From the NCBI RefSeq assembly GCF_026020075.1, contig NZ_CP102772.1:124001-188000 (forward strand): a stretch of 64,000 bases of DNA, in the 5' to 3' direction. The position numbers and the translations under genes were made by a program. Position 1 is the first letter of the stretch. Each line of letters starts with the position of its first letter. Origin of the DNA: Bosea sp. NBC_00550 (GTDB taxonomy: Bacteria > Pseudomonadota > Alphaproteobacteria > Rhizobiales > Beijerinckiaceae). Shown here piece by piece: positions 18,328-25,502 of the stretch. The notes under the pieces were generated by a model. That model worked only from the letters and a program-made list of their open reading frames with translations, ran no database searches and was not told the origin of the DNA.

Positions 18328-19710
18328 ATGACGAAGCTTCCCGCCATTCTCGCCCGTCTCGACGATGGGCTCGACGCCTCGCTCGCGCGCCTGTCTTCTT
18401 GGCTGGAAATTCCCTCGATCGGCACGGACCCAGCCTACAACGCGCAGACGCGCGCCGCCGCCGAATGGCTGAGGGCCGATCTGGAAGCGCTCGGCTTCAA
18501 GGCGGAGCTGCGCGAAACCGGCGGCCATCCCGTCGTTCTGGCTCATCGGCCCAAGCCCGGTGCCCCGCATGCGCTGTTCTACGGTCACTACGACGTGCAG
18601 CCGGTCGATCCGTTGAATCTTTGGGACACCGATCCGTTCAAGCCCGTGGTCCGCGAGCCTGAACCGGGCCGCAAGGTCATCTCGGCGCGCGGCGCCTGCG
18701 ACGACAAGGGCCAGGTCATGACCTTCATCGAGGCCATCCGCGCGACGCTCGCGGAAACCGGCGACCTGCCGATCGGCCTGACGATCCTGGTCGAGGGCGA
18801 GGAGGAATCAGGCTCGGTCAACCTGCCGGGCTATATCAAGGCCAATGCCGCCGAGCTGAAGGCGGACTACGCCCTGGTCTGCGACACCGGCATGTGGGAC
18901 CGCGAGACGCCGCTGATCACCTCCACCCTGCGCGGCATGGTCTATCAGGAGGTGACGCTGACCGCGGCCGATCGCGATCTGCATTCCGGCCTGTTCGGCG
19001 GCGCGGCAGCCAACCCGATCCATATGCTGGCGAAGATTCTCGCCGAAATCCACGATGAAGCCGGCCGCATCATCATTCCCGGCTTCTATGACGGCGTCCA
19101 TGAGCCGACCAACGCCCAGAAGGCGGAATGGGCCGATCTTGGCCTTACCGAGAAGGAATTCCTCGGGCAGGTCGGTCTGAAGCACTCCATCGGCGAGCGC
19201 GGGCGCATGCTGATCGAGCAGATCCAGTCGCGCCCGACCTGCGATGTCAACGGCATCTGGGGCGGCTATACCGGGGAGGGCAGCAAGACCGTCATCCCCG
19301 GCAAGGCCTCGGCCAAGGTGTCCTTCCGCCTCGTCGGCGATCAGGACCCGGTCAGGATCGCGGCTGCGTTCCATCAGTTCGTCCGCGACCGCCTGCCGGA
19401 CGATGTCACGGCCGAGTTCATCGGCCATTCCGGCTCGCCAGCCCTGGCCGTCCCCGTAGATTCGCCGGTGCTGCAGAAGGCGCGCGTCGCGCTCGCCGAG
19501 GAGTGGGGCGGGCGTGTCGTCTCGATCGGCAGTGGCGGTTCGATACCGGTCGGCGGCGACTTCAAGCGTACGCTCGGTATCGACACGCTCTTCGTCGGCT
19601 TCGGCCTCGACGACGACCGGGTTCATTCGCCCAACGAAAAATATGATCTCTCTTCCTTCCACAAGGGCCAGCGTTCCTGGGCCCGCATCTTGCAGGCTCT
19701 CGGTTCATGA
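18328..19710 (+). CDS. M20-family metallopeptidase (dipeptidase-like)
   Basis: Zinc-dependent M20/M25/M40 peptidase, 460 residues from the chosen ATG. Metal-binding landmarks are the His in [11 protein letters not shown], the bridging Asp in GACDDKGQ, the catalytic Glu pair in VEGEEESGS, an Asp in VCDTGMW, and the late His in [15 protein letters not shown]. The inserted dimerisation domain covers roughly residues 200-360 ([14 protein letters not shown] near its start). The start [18 protein letters not shown] fits the family; earlier in-frame ATGs at 18292 and 18319 exist. It overlaps the following LOG gene by 4 bp. It is probably cytoplasmic and acts on peptides or acylated amino acids. Confidence 0.9.
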   Translation: MTKLPAILARLDDGLDASLARLSSWLEIPSIGTDPAYNAQTRAAAEWLRADLEALGFKAELRETGGHPVVLAHRPKPGAPHALFYGHYDVQPVDPLNLWDTDPFKPVVREPEPGRKVISARGACDDKGQVMTFIEAIRATLAETGDLPIGLTILVEGEEESGSVNLPGYIKANAAELKADYALVCDTGMWDRETPLITSTLRGMVYQEVTLTAADRDLHSGLFGGAAANPIHMLAKILAEIHDEAGRIIIPGFYDGVHEPTNAQKAEWADLGLTEKEFLGQVGLKHSIGERGRMLIEQIQSRPTCDVNGIWGGYTGEGSKTVIPGKASAKVSFRLVGDQDPVRIAAAFHQFVRDRLPDDVTAEFIGHSGSPALAVPVDSPVLQKARVALAEEWGGRVVSIGSGGSIPVGGDFKRTLGIDTLFVGFGLDDDRVHSPNEKYDLSSFHKGQRSWARILQALGS

Positions 19711-20288
19711 GATCGGTTTGCGTCTTCTGCGGTTCCAATCCGGGCAATGATCCGGTCTTTGCGGCCGGCGCCCGCGCCATGGGGGCGGAGATCGCCAGGC
19801 GCGGCCTGACGCTGGTCTATGGTGGCGGTGCGGTCGGGCTGATGGGCGTCGTCGCCAACGCGGCGATGGAGGCGGGCGGCGAAGTCCATGGCGTCATTCC
19901 CAAGGCGCTGAAGGACAAGGAGGTCGGCCATGTCGGGCTGACCCGGCTCGAAATCGTCGACACCATGCACACTCGCAAGGCGCGGATGGCGGCCCTGTCG
20001 GAAGGCTTCATCGCCATGCCCGGCGGCATCGGCACCTTCGAGGAGCTGTTCGAGATCTGGACCTGGGGCCAGCTCGGTATCCACGCCAAGCCGCTGGGCC
20101 TGCTCAACATCGCCGGCTTCTACGATCCGCTCGCGACCTTCCTCGACCAGACCGTCGAAGCGGGATTTCTGAAGCAGAGCCATCGCGCGATGGCGATGAC
20201 CGATACCGAACCGGCGACGCTGCTCGATCGCATGGAGAATTACGTCCCGGCCGCGACCTATAAATGGATCGAGAAGGAGCAGGCCTGA
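19707..20288 (+). CDS. LOG-family cytokinin riboside 5'-monophosphate phosphoribohydrolase
   Basis: A 193-residue Rossmann-like protein of the TIGR00730/LOG family. The N-terminus [14 protein letters not shown], the nucleotide loop [11 protein letters not shown], and the diagnostic [16 protein letters not shown] are all present. Family members hydrolyse nucleoside monophosphates at the N-glycosidic bond; in bacteria the role may be nucleotide clean-up as well as cytokinin release. The ATG overlaps the peptidase stop (ATGA), so the two are co-translated. Downstream comes the phage-like cluster, which begins with its own promoter-like sequence. Confidence 0.9.
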   Translation: MRSVCVFCGSNPGNDPVFAAGARAMGAEIARRGLTLVYGGGAVGLMGVVANAAMEAGGEVHGVIPKALKDKEVGHVGLTRLEIVDTMHTRKARMAALSEGFIAMPGGIGTFEELFEIWTWGQLGIHAKPLGLLNIAGFYDPLATFLDQTVEAGFLKQSHRAMAMTDTEPATLLDRMENYVPAATYKWIEKEQA

Positions 20289-20330
20289 TCTCGCCTCGCG
20301 AATGCGCCCTCAGGTTGTAGGAATATTGTC

Positions 20331-20360
20331 TTGACATCGTGACGCTGATCGGGTACAGAT
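20331..20360 (+). promoter_or_regulatory. Candidate promoter of the GTA cluster
   Basis: TTGACA (20331-20336) is a consensus -35 box. After 17 bp comes TACAGAT (20354-20360), a weak -10 candidate. An inverted repeat, CTGATC (20345-20350) and GATCAG (20358-20363), overlaps the -10 region and could be an operator. The GTA genes follow on the same strand. Confidence 0.5.
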
Positions 20361-20389
20361 CAGGAACGCTCACGAAATGTGCCCGAACG

Positions 20390-20421
20390 AAGCCGCCGCG
20401 CTCCCCAGCCGGCGGCTTTTT
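20390..20421 (+). terminator. Intrinsic-terminator hairpin in the GTA leader
   Basis: AAGCCGCCG (20390-20398) pairs with CGGCGGCTT (20410-20418), giving a GC-rich stem followed by a T-run to 20421. It lies between the promoter-like box and the first GTA gene, so a transcript of roughly 55 nt could end here. It may act as an attenuator or define a small RNA. Confidence 0.65.
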
Positions 20422-20447
20422 CGTGCCCGCCATTCGGGAAGGGACAC

Positions 20448-20825
20448 ATGGCCGAAGACGATAGCGATAGCCTGCCGGCTGTGCCGGCGCAGAAGCCGAA
20501 GAAGCCCTCGATCTCCCGCAAGGCGGTGGTGGGCCAGCTCTGGCGGGCCGCCAAGCGCCAGCTCGACACGCATGAGGAGCATCTTGCCGATCTGCCGAAA
20601 GGGGCAACCGCAAGCGAGGCCGACGCCAAGGCGCTGGCGACGCTCGCCCGCACGGTCCGCGAGCTGGTCGCGATCGAGGAGCCGCAGGCCGTGAAGAGGG
20701 ACAAGCAGACGGATGAACTCTCTGCCGCTGACGGCCTGCGACATGTCGCACAGCTCCGTCAGGAGCTTGCTCGACGTCTTGAAGCTCTTGCCCGCCGCGA
20801 GCTGGGCGAGGCTGATCAAGGGTAA
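20448..20825 (+). CDS. Small terminase subunit candidate (GTA g1 position)
   Basis: A 125-residue protein directly before the large terminase. It begins MAEDDSDSLPAVPAQ after a good Shine-Dalgarno (GGGAAGGGA). The core ISRKAVVGQLWRAAKRQLDTH and ADAKALATLARTVRELVAIEE is predicted helical, and the C-terminus is charged and coiled-coil-like (VAQLRQELARRLEALARREL). Position, size and helical nature fit a GTA-type TerS, which binds DNA and activates the packaging motor. I do not recognise a sequence signature that proves this. It overlaps the terminase frame by more than 80 bp whichever terminase start is used. Confidence 0.55.
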   Translation: MAEDDSDSLPAVPAQKPKKPSISRKAVVGQLWRAAKRQLDTHEEHLADLPKGATASEADAKALATLARTVRELVAIEEPQAVKRDKQTDELSAADGLRHVAQLRQELARRLEALARRELGEADQG

Positions 20826-22089
20826 TCTCCACACGTTCGAACCGGAGCTCCTGCCCGTCCTGGAGGAATTCTGGCGGATATGGTCGCGTATCGATCAACG
20901 GCCTACCGAGCCGCCCAAGCCGATCTGGCTCGTCCTCGGCGGCCGGGGCGCCGGCAAGACGCGCACCGGTGCCGAATGGGTGAAGGGCATGGCGCTGGGC
21001 CATCCCCCCTTCGCGGACAAGCCCACCGGGCGGATCGCCCTCGTCGGGGAGACGCAAGGGCAAGTCCGCGACGTCATGATCGAGGGCGTCTCCGGGCTGC
21101 TGTCGATCCACACGCGTTGGGAGCGGCCGACCTGGCAGCCCTCGCTGCGCCGCCTGCAATGGCCGAACGGCGCGATCGCGCAGGTGTTTTCGGCCGAGGA
21201 TCCCGAGGGGCTGCGCGGGCCGCAGTTCGGCGCCGCCTGGTCCGACGAACTGGCGAAATGGCCGAACCTTCAGGAGAGTTGGGACATGCTGCAGCTCGGC
21301 CTTCGCCTCGGCGATCATCCCCGTCAGATCGTCACGACGACACCGCGGCCGGTGCCGCTGATAAAGCGCCTCCTGACCGACCTGCACGTCGCCGTGAGCC
21401 GCTCGAGGACGCAGGACAACCGTTTTAATCTCGCCGCCGAGTTCGTCCGCACCGTCACGGAAACCTATGGCGGCACGCGACTTGGCCGGCAGGAGCTCGA
21501 CGGCGAGATCGTCGAGGAGAGCCCCGACGCACTCTGGACGCGGGCGATGATCGAGGCGTCCCGCGAAGCACAGCCTGCTTCGCTGGCCCGGATCGCCGTC
21601 GCGGTCGATCCACCGGCTTCCTCCTCGCAGCGGGCCGACCGGTGCGGGCTGGTGGTGGCGGGCATCGATGGCAACGGCATCGGCCATGTGCTGGAAGATG
21701 CGACGCTCGCAGGCGCCAGACCGCATGAATGGGCCGAAAAGGCCGTCGCGCTCTATCGCCGGCACGAGGCGGATGCGCTGGTGGTCGAGGTCAACCAGGG
21801 TGGCGAAATGGTCGGGAGCATCATCCGTGAGGTCGATGCCGGCGTTCCCGTCGTCTCCGTCAGGGCGACGCGGGGCAAATATCTGAGGGCCGAGCCGGTG
21901 GCGGCGCTCTATGCGCAGGGCCGGGTCCGGCATGCCGGCGCCTTTCCCGAGCTGGAGGACGAGATGTGCGCCTTCGGCCCGGGCGGCCTCGAAAGCGGCC
22001 GCTCGCCCGACCGGCTCGACGCACTCGTCTGGGCGCTGACCCATCTGATGCTCGCGCCGAAGGGAAGGCCACGGGTGAGGGGGATGTAG
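20713..22089 (+). CDS. Large terminase subunit (GTA g2)
   Basis: DNA-packaging ATPase and nuclease of the phage-like cluster, 458 residues if started at 20713. Walker A is LGGRGAGKTRTG near residue 75. A Walker B-like FGAAWSDELAKW follows. The C-terminal RNase H-type nuclease domain has VAVDPPASS, VVEVNQGGEM and SPDRLDALVWAL. Family resemblance is to RcGTA g2. The start is uncertain: the ATGs at 20713 and 20743 both lie inside the preceding gene. The frame is intact to the stop. A REP-like repeat and an IS110-family element follow, separating it from the portal gene with which it would normally be contiguous. Confidence 0.92.
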   Translation: MNSLPLTACDMSHSSVRSLLDVLKLLPAASWARLIKGNLHTFEPELLPVLEEFWRIWSRIDQRPTEPPKPIWLVLGGRGAGKTRTGAEWVKGMALGHPPFADKPTGRIALVGETQGQVRDVMIEGVSGLLSIHTRWERPTWQPSLRRLQWPNGAIAQVFSAEDPEGLRGPQFGAAWSDELAKWPNLQESWDMLQLGLRLGDHPRQIVTTTPRPVPLIKRLLTDLHVAVSRSRTQDNRFNLAAEFVRTVTETYGGTRLGRQELDGEIVEESPDALWTRAMIEASREAQPASLARIAVAVDPPASSSQRADRCGLVVAGIDGNGIGHVLEDATLAGARPHEWAEKAVALYRRHEADALVVEVNQGGEMVGSIIREVDAGVPVVSVRATRGKYLRAEPVAALYAQGRVRHAGAFPELEDEMCAFGPGGLESGRSPDRLDALVWALTHLMLAPKGRPRVRGM

Positions 22090-22097
22090 CCCCAGTC

Positions 22098-22190
22098 GTC
22101 ATTCTGGGGCGCCGGAAGGCGCTGACCCGAGAATCTCATGCAGGAAAGGGCGCGTTCTCGTCCTGAGATGCTCGGGTCAAGCCCGAGCAT
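22098..22190. repeat. REP-like element, family B, copy abutting IS110
   Basis: This copy runs from GTCATTCTGG (22098) to GCCCGAGCAT (22190). Read in reverse complement it is nearly identical to 63522-63617 over about 65 bp. Internal hairpins include ATGCTCGGGTCAAGCCCGAGCAT (22168-22190). Its right end coincides with the apparent left edge of the transposon. Confidence 0.85.
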
Positions 22191-22418
22191 TGTCTGTTTG
22201 TGATGGGGTATTGAGGTTTTGTTCCGCGTGAGCGGGATGTCTGGTCCGGCTGGCCGGCCGGACCAGACGCGACTCGTCGACCGTCCCGAGCCAGGGCTTT
22301 CGCCCGTCGTCATCGAGGTTGCGGGTCGCTTCCTTGTCACGCTTGGTGAGTTGCCAGGGCCTCTTCGCATGAGCCGAACGCCCGCAGACAATCACAAGCC
22401 CTTCGAGGATAGCTCCCG
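22191..22418 (+). ncRNA. Candidate IS110 bridge RNA region
   Basis: Non-coding left end of the IS110-family element. It contains a perfect 12 bp stem (22239-22250 with 22257-22268) with a 6 nt loop and further GC-rich pairing potential up to the transposase ATG. IS110-group elements encode a structured bridge RNA in this region that pairs with target and donor DNA. I assign the region by position and structure; target and donor loops were not resolved. Confidence 0.4.
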
Positions 22419-23369
22419 ATGCCGGTTTGCACCACGGTCCCTGAACCCTCCCGTTTCCTCGGCTGTGATGTCGGCAAGGCCGGGATCGTCGTCTTCGACA
22501 GCCGCGGCGACACCCTCGGCAGTCTCCCTAACGAGGCTTCGGCCCTGGCAGCCTTCGCAGCCGGGCTCGGCCCGGACTGCCTCGTCGTCTGCGAGGCGAC
22601 GGGCGGCTATGAGGACGCCCTGCTGGCGGCGCTCGTCTCAGCCGGCTGCCCGGCCCATCGCGCCGATGCCCGCAAGGTCAAGGCCTTCATCCGCTCCTAT
22701 GGGACGCTCGGGAAGAGCGATGCGCTCGATGCCAGGGCGCTTGCCCGCTACGGCGCCGAGCGCCACGCTCGGCTGATCCGCTGGCAGGCGCCCGCCCCGG
22801 CACGCGAGCGCCTCCAGGTCCTGGTGCGGACCAGAGCCGATCTCGTCGCCCAGAGAACGGCCTGCACCAACCGGCTCAACGCTCCCGGCATCGAACCGGT
22901 CAAAGCCCCGCTCCAGGCCCTGCACGACTGCCTCAAAGCCCAGATCGCCGCCCTGGCGCAAACCATCGCCGAGACCCTGCGCACCATCGCCCGCACCGAC
23001 AGAAGCGAGCAGGCCTTGCGCTCCATCCGCGGCATCGGAACGACCACCGCCGCCACCCTCATCGCACTCATGCCCGAGCTCGGACGCATCAGCCGGCGCC
23101 AGGCCGCCGCACTCGCAGGCCTGGCTCCTCATCCAAACCAGAGCGGCAGTCGAGACGCCTACCGCCCAACCAGAGGCGGCAGGGCCGAAATCAAGGCCGC
23201 CCTGTTCATGCCCGCAATGGCCGCCGCAAGGCACGACCCCGCCATGCGCGACGCCTACACACGCCTCATCGCAAACGGAAAAAAGCCAATCGTCGCTCTC
23301 ACCGCAATCATGCGACGCATCATCGTCATCGCAAATGCCCGCGTCAGAGACCAAAACAAACTGAGTTGA
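22419..23369 (+). CDS. IS110-family transposase (recombinase)
   Basis: A complete 316-residue DEDD recombinase. The N-terminal RuvC-like domain has D17 (FLGCDVGK), E59 (CEATGGYE), D101 and D104 (KSDALDARALARY). A helical linker follows. The C-terminal Tnp domain has IRGIGTTTAATLIAL and GLAPHPNQSGS, where the Ser at about residue 242 is the expected nucleophile. All catalytic residues are present and the frame is unbroken, so the element may be active. Compared with flanking GTA genes it has no partner open reading frames and ends at or very near the element edge. It is transcribed in the same direction as the GTA genes. Confidence 0.93.
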   Translation: MPVCTTVPEPSRFLGCDVGKAGIVVFDSRGDTLGSLPNEASALAAFAAGLGPDCLVVCEATGGYEDALLAALVSAGCPAHRADARKVKAFIRSYGTLGKSDALDARALARYGAERHARLIRWQAPAPARERLQVLVRTRADLVAQRTACTNRLNAPGIEPVKAPLQALHDCLKAQIAALAQTIAETLRTIARTDRSEQALRSIRGIGTTTAATLIALMPELGRISRRQAAALAGLAPHPNQSGSRDAYRPTRGGRAEIKAALFMPAMAAARHDPAMRDAYTRLIANGKKPIVALTAIMRRIIVIANARVRDQNKLS

Positions 23370-23421
23370 TGACGGCTGGTTACGCCGCCAATTCATTTCA
23401 CGCTCCAAAAGCGAGATCTCC

Positions 23422-24603
23422 ATGTTCGATTTTCTTCGCAGCCTGCGCGGCTTTGCCGCGCCGGATCAGAAGCGTTCGCGCGTCGGGCCGCTGATCGCCC
23501 TCCATGAAGCCGGGCGCGCGGTCTGGACGCCGCGCGACTACGTCGCGCTGTCGCGCGAAGGCTATGAGCGCAACCCGGTGGTGCATCGCTGCGTCCGGCT
23601 GATCGCCGAGGCGGCGGCCCAGACCCCGCTCATCGCCAAGGTCGGATCCCGCGAGATGCCGGACCATCCGGCGCTCGCACTGATCGAGCGGCCCAATCCG
23701 CGCCAGGGCGGCATCGCCTTCCGCGACATGCTGTTCGGCCACCTGCTCGTCGCCGGCAACGCCTATGTCGAGGCAGTCAGCACCGGGCGGGAACCCCGCG
23801 AGCTCTATGCGCTCCGGCCGGACCGGATGCGGGTCGTGCCCGGCCGCGACGGCTGGCCGGAAGCTTACGACTATACGGTCGGCGGCGACACCGTGCGGTT
23901 CCGGCAGGACGAGGCCGGATTGCCGCCCATCCTCCATCTGACGCAGTTCCACCCGGTCGACGACCACTATGGCCTCTCGCCCATCGAGGCCGCGGCCATC
24001 TCGCTCGATATCCACAACGCCGCCAGCAACTGGCACAAGGCTCTGCTCGACAACGCCGCAAGGCCCTCCGGCGCACTGGTCTATGACGGGCCGGAAGGCG
24101 CGACGCTGACCGAGGCGCAGTTCGAGCGGCTGAAGCAGGAGCTGGAAGAGTCCTTCCAGGGCGCGCGAAATGCCGGCCGGCCGCTGCTTCTCGAGGGCGG
24201 TCTCGACTGGAAGCCGCTGTCGCTGACACCGGCGGAGCTGGATTTCGTCGCGGCCAAGGGTGTCGCGGCCCGCGAGATCGCGCTCGCTTTCGGCGTGCCA
24301 CCGCTGCTGCTCGGCCTGCCCGGCGACAACACGCGCGCCAATTTCGCCGAGGCGAACCGCGCGCTCTGGCGGCAAACGGTGATCCCGCTGGTGAAGCGCA
24401 CCGCGCAGTCCCTGGCGCAATGGCTTGGGCCCGCCTTCGGGGACGACCTCATGCTGGAGCCCGACCTCGATGCCGTGGAAGCGCTGGCAGACGAGCGGGA
24501 GTCGCTCTGGCGGCGCCTGGGCGCCGCAAGCTTCCTCGACGATGACGAGAAACGCGAGGCCGTCGGCTACGGCCGGCGTGCCTCGGGGAAGGAGCAATCA
24601 TGA
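23422..24603 (+). CDS. HK97-type phage portal protein (GTA g3)
   Basis: A 393-residue portal protein forming the ring through which DNA enters the capsid. Typical portal segments are YERNPVVHRCVRLIAEAAAQ near residue 40, VAGNAYVEAV, the long ASNWHKALLDNAARPSGALVY region, and VAAREIALAFGVPPLLLGL. Length and order match RcGTA g3-type portals. It begins about 50 bp after the IS110 element, so its original promoter context has been changed by the insertion. The stop overlaps the next small gene by 4 bp. Confidence 0.93.
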   Translation: MFDFLRSLRGFAAPDQKRSRVGPLIALHEAGRAVWTPRDYVALSREGYERNPVVHRCVRLIAEAAAQTPLIAKVGSREMPDHPALALIERPNPRQGGIAFRDMLFGHLLVAGNAYVEAVSTGREPRELYALRPDRMRVVPGRDGWPEAYDYTVGGDTVRFRQDEAGLPPILHLTQFHPVDDHYGLSPIEAAAISLDIHNAASNWHKALLDNAARPSGALVYDGPEGATLTEAQFERLKQELEESFQGARNAGRPLLLEGGLDWKPLSLTPAELDFVAAKGVAAREIALAFGVPPLLLGLPGDNTRANFAEANRALWRQTVIPLVKRTAQSLAQWLGPAFGDDLMLEPDLDAVEALADERESLWRRLGAASFLDDDEKREAVGYGRRASGKEQS

Positions 24604-24800
24604 ACATGCTCGACCAGATCGTCACGGCCTTCGTCGGCCGGGCCGATGTCGGCCATCTCGGCCTGCTGCTCTGGGCCGCCAGCGCCTCAGGCCTCGCCTG
24701 GATCGTCCTGCGCGAGCTGACGGCAGCCAATCGCCGCTTCGACGATTTCGTCCGCGAGCTCAACCGTTTCAACGCACGCCATGAGGGGGATCAGTCTTGA
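24600..24800 (+). CDS. Small membrane protein (GTA g3.5 position)
   Basis: A 66-residue protein with one hydrophobic segment (GLLLWAASASGLAWIVL) followed by a charged helix (RFDDFVRELNRFNARH). It starts inside the portal stop (ATGA). Small open reading frames of this kind lie between portal and protease in GTA clusters and are called g3.5. The function is unknown; a membrane or scaffold role is possible. Conservation of the position argues that it is a real gene. Confidence 0.7.
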   Translation: MNMLDQIVTAFVGRADVGHLGLLLWAASASGLAWIVLRELTAANRRFDDFVRELNRFNARHEGDQS

Positions 24801-24976
24801 GGGGCACCAATGATGCGAGACCGCCGTCGAAACGGCCGCCCGCTGGCCGGGCACAACCCGCCAAGGCGCGCCCCGGCGGCGTGACAGCGGACACCTTCAG
24901 CAGCTTCGTGCGAAATCTGTCGAAGCTCGAAGGCGGGCGCCCGCAGGCCGGCAAGGGCGGCGAGGGCGGTCGATGA
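24797..24976 (+). CDS. Small ORF with TTG start between g3.5 and the protease
   Basis: A 59-codon frame begins with a TTG that overlaps the preceding stop (TTGA) and ends overlapping the protease start (ATGA), so it fits the chain of coupled genes. The product is basic and Pro/Arg-rich at the N-terminus (ARPPSKRPPAGRAQPAKARP), then VTADTFSSFVRNLSKLEGGR and a Gly-rich tail. A GTG in the same frame sits just before VTADTF. There is no recognised domain. The overlap pattern and the lack of any other gene in this 170 bp stretch are the only support, so the call is tentative. Confidence 0.45.
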   Translation: MRGTNDARPPSKRPPAGRAQPAKARPGGVTADTFSSFVRNLSKLEGGRPQAGKGGEGGR

Positions 24977-25479
24977 ACACGCCGTTCCGCCTGCCGCTCG
25001 AATCCAAGCTCCTGCCTCTGCAACCTTCGCGTATCGCGCCCGACGGCAGCTTCGAGGGCTATGCCAGCCTCTTTCGCATCCCCGATCTCGGCAAGGACGT
25101 GGTCGAACCCGGCGCCTTCCGCGACAGCCTGTTCCGTCGCGGACCATCCGGCATCAAGCTGCTCTGGCAGCATGATCCGGCGGAGCCGATCGGACGCTGG
25201 CTCAGCCTGATCGAGGACAGCCGGGGCTTGTTCGTACGCGGCAGGATTTCGCTCGCCGTCGCCCGCGCCCGCGAGATCCACGCGCTGATGCGGGAAGGCG
25301 CCATCGACGGGCTGTCGATCGGTTTCCGCCCCGAGAAGGCGCGCAACGAGCCCCGGACGGGGCTGCGCCGGCTGGAACGCGTCGATCTCTGGGAAGTCTC
25401 GATCGTCACCTTCCCGATGCTTCCTCAGGCCCGCATCAGCGCCGTCAAGACGGCCTTCCGCGCGCCGGCTTTCGCCTGA
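24973..25479 (+). CDS. HK97-family prohead protease (GTA g4)
   Basis: A 168-residue capsid maturation protease. Family landmarks are FEGYASLFRIPDLGKDVVEPGAF, the His in LLWQHDPAEPIGRW, and the catalytic Ser in AIDGLSIGFRPEKA, followed by RVDLWEVSIVTFPMLPQARI. It would cleave the N-terminal scaffold part of the capsid protein during assembly. It is 23 bp upstream of the capsid gene, the standard arrangement. No deletions or missing catalytic residues are seen. Confidence 0.93.
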   Translation: MNTPFRLPLESKLLPLQPSRIAPDGSFEGYASLFRIPDLGKDVVEPGAFRDSLFRRGPSGIKLLWQHDPAEPIGRWLSLIEDSRGLFVRGRISLAVARAREIHALMREGAIDGLSIGFRPEKARNEPRTGLRRLERVDLWEVSIVTFPMLPQARISAVKTAFRAPAFA

Positions 25480-25502
25480 CCTTTCACCCCCGAGGAAAAT
25501 CC

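Larger units (their letters stand above)
22191..23370 (+). mobile_element. IS110-family insertion sequence
   Basis: One transposase gene is preceded by about 228 bp of non-coding DNA, the layout of IS110-group elements, which have no terminal inverted repeats and make no long target duplications. The left edge is placed where the REP-like repeat ends (GAGCAT). The right edge is placed at an AT after which GACGG follows, because other family B copies continue GAGCATGACG or similar. Both edges are inference; the right end could extend up to 50 bp further, to just before the portal gene. It interrupts the GTA cluster between terminase and portal. Confidence 0.75.

Noticed and set aside
20289..20447. 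A tRNA-derived attachment site next to the phage-like cluster
   Set aside because: No tRNA-like sequence, integrase gene or flanking direct repeat is visible. GTA clusters lack these, which fits.
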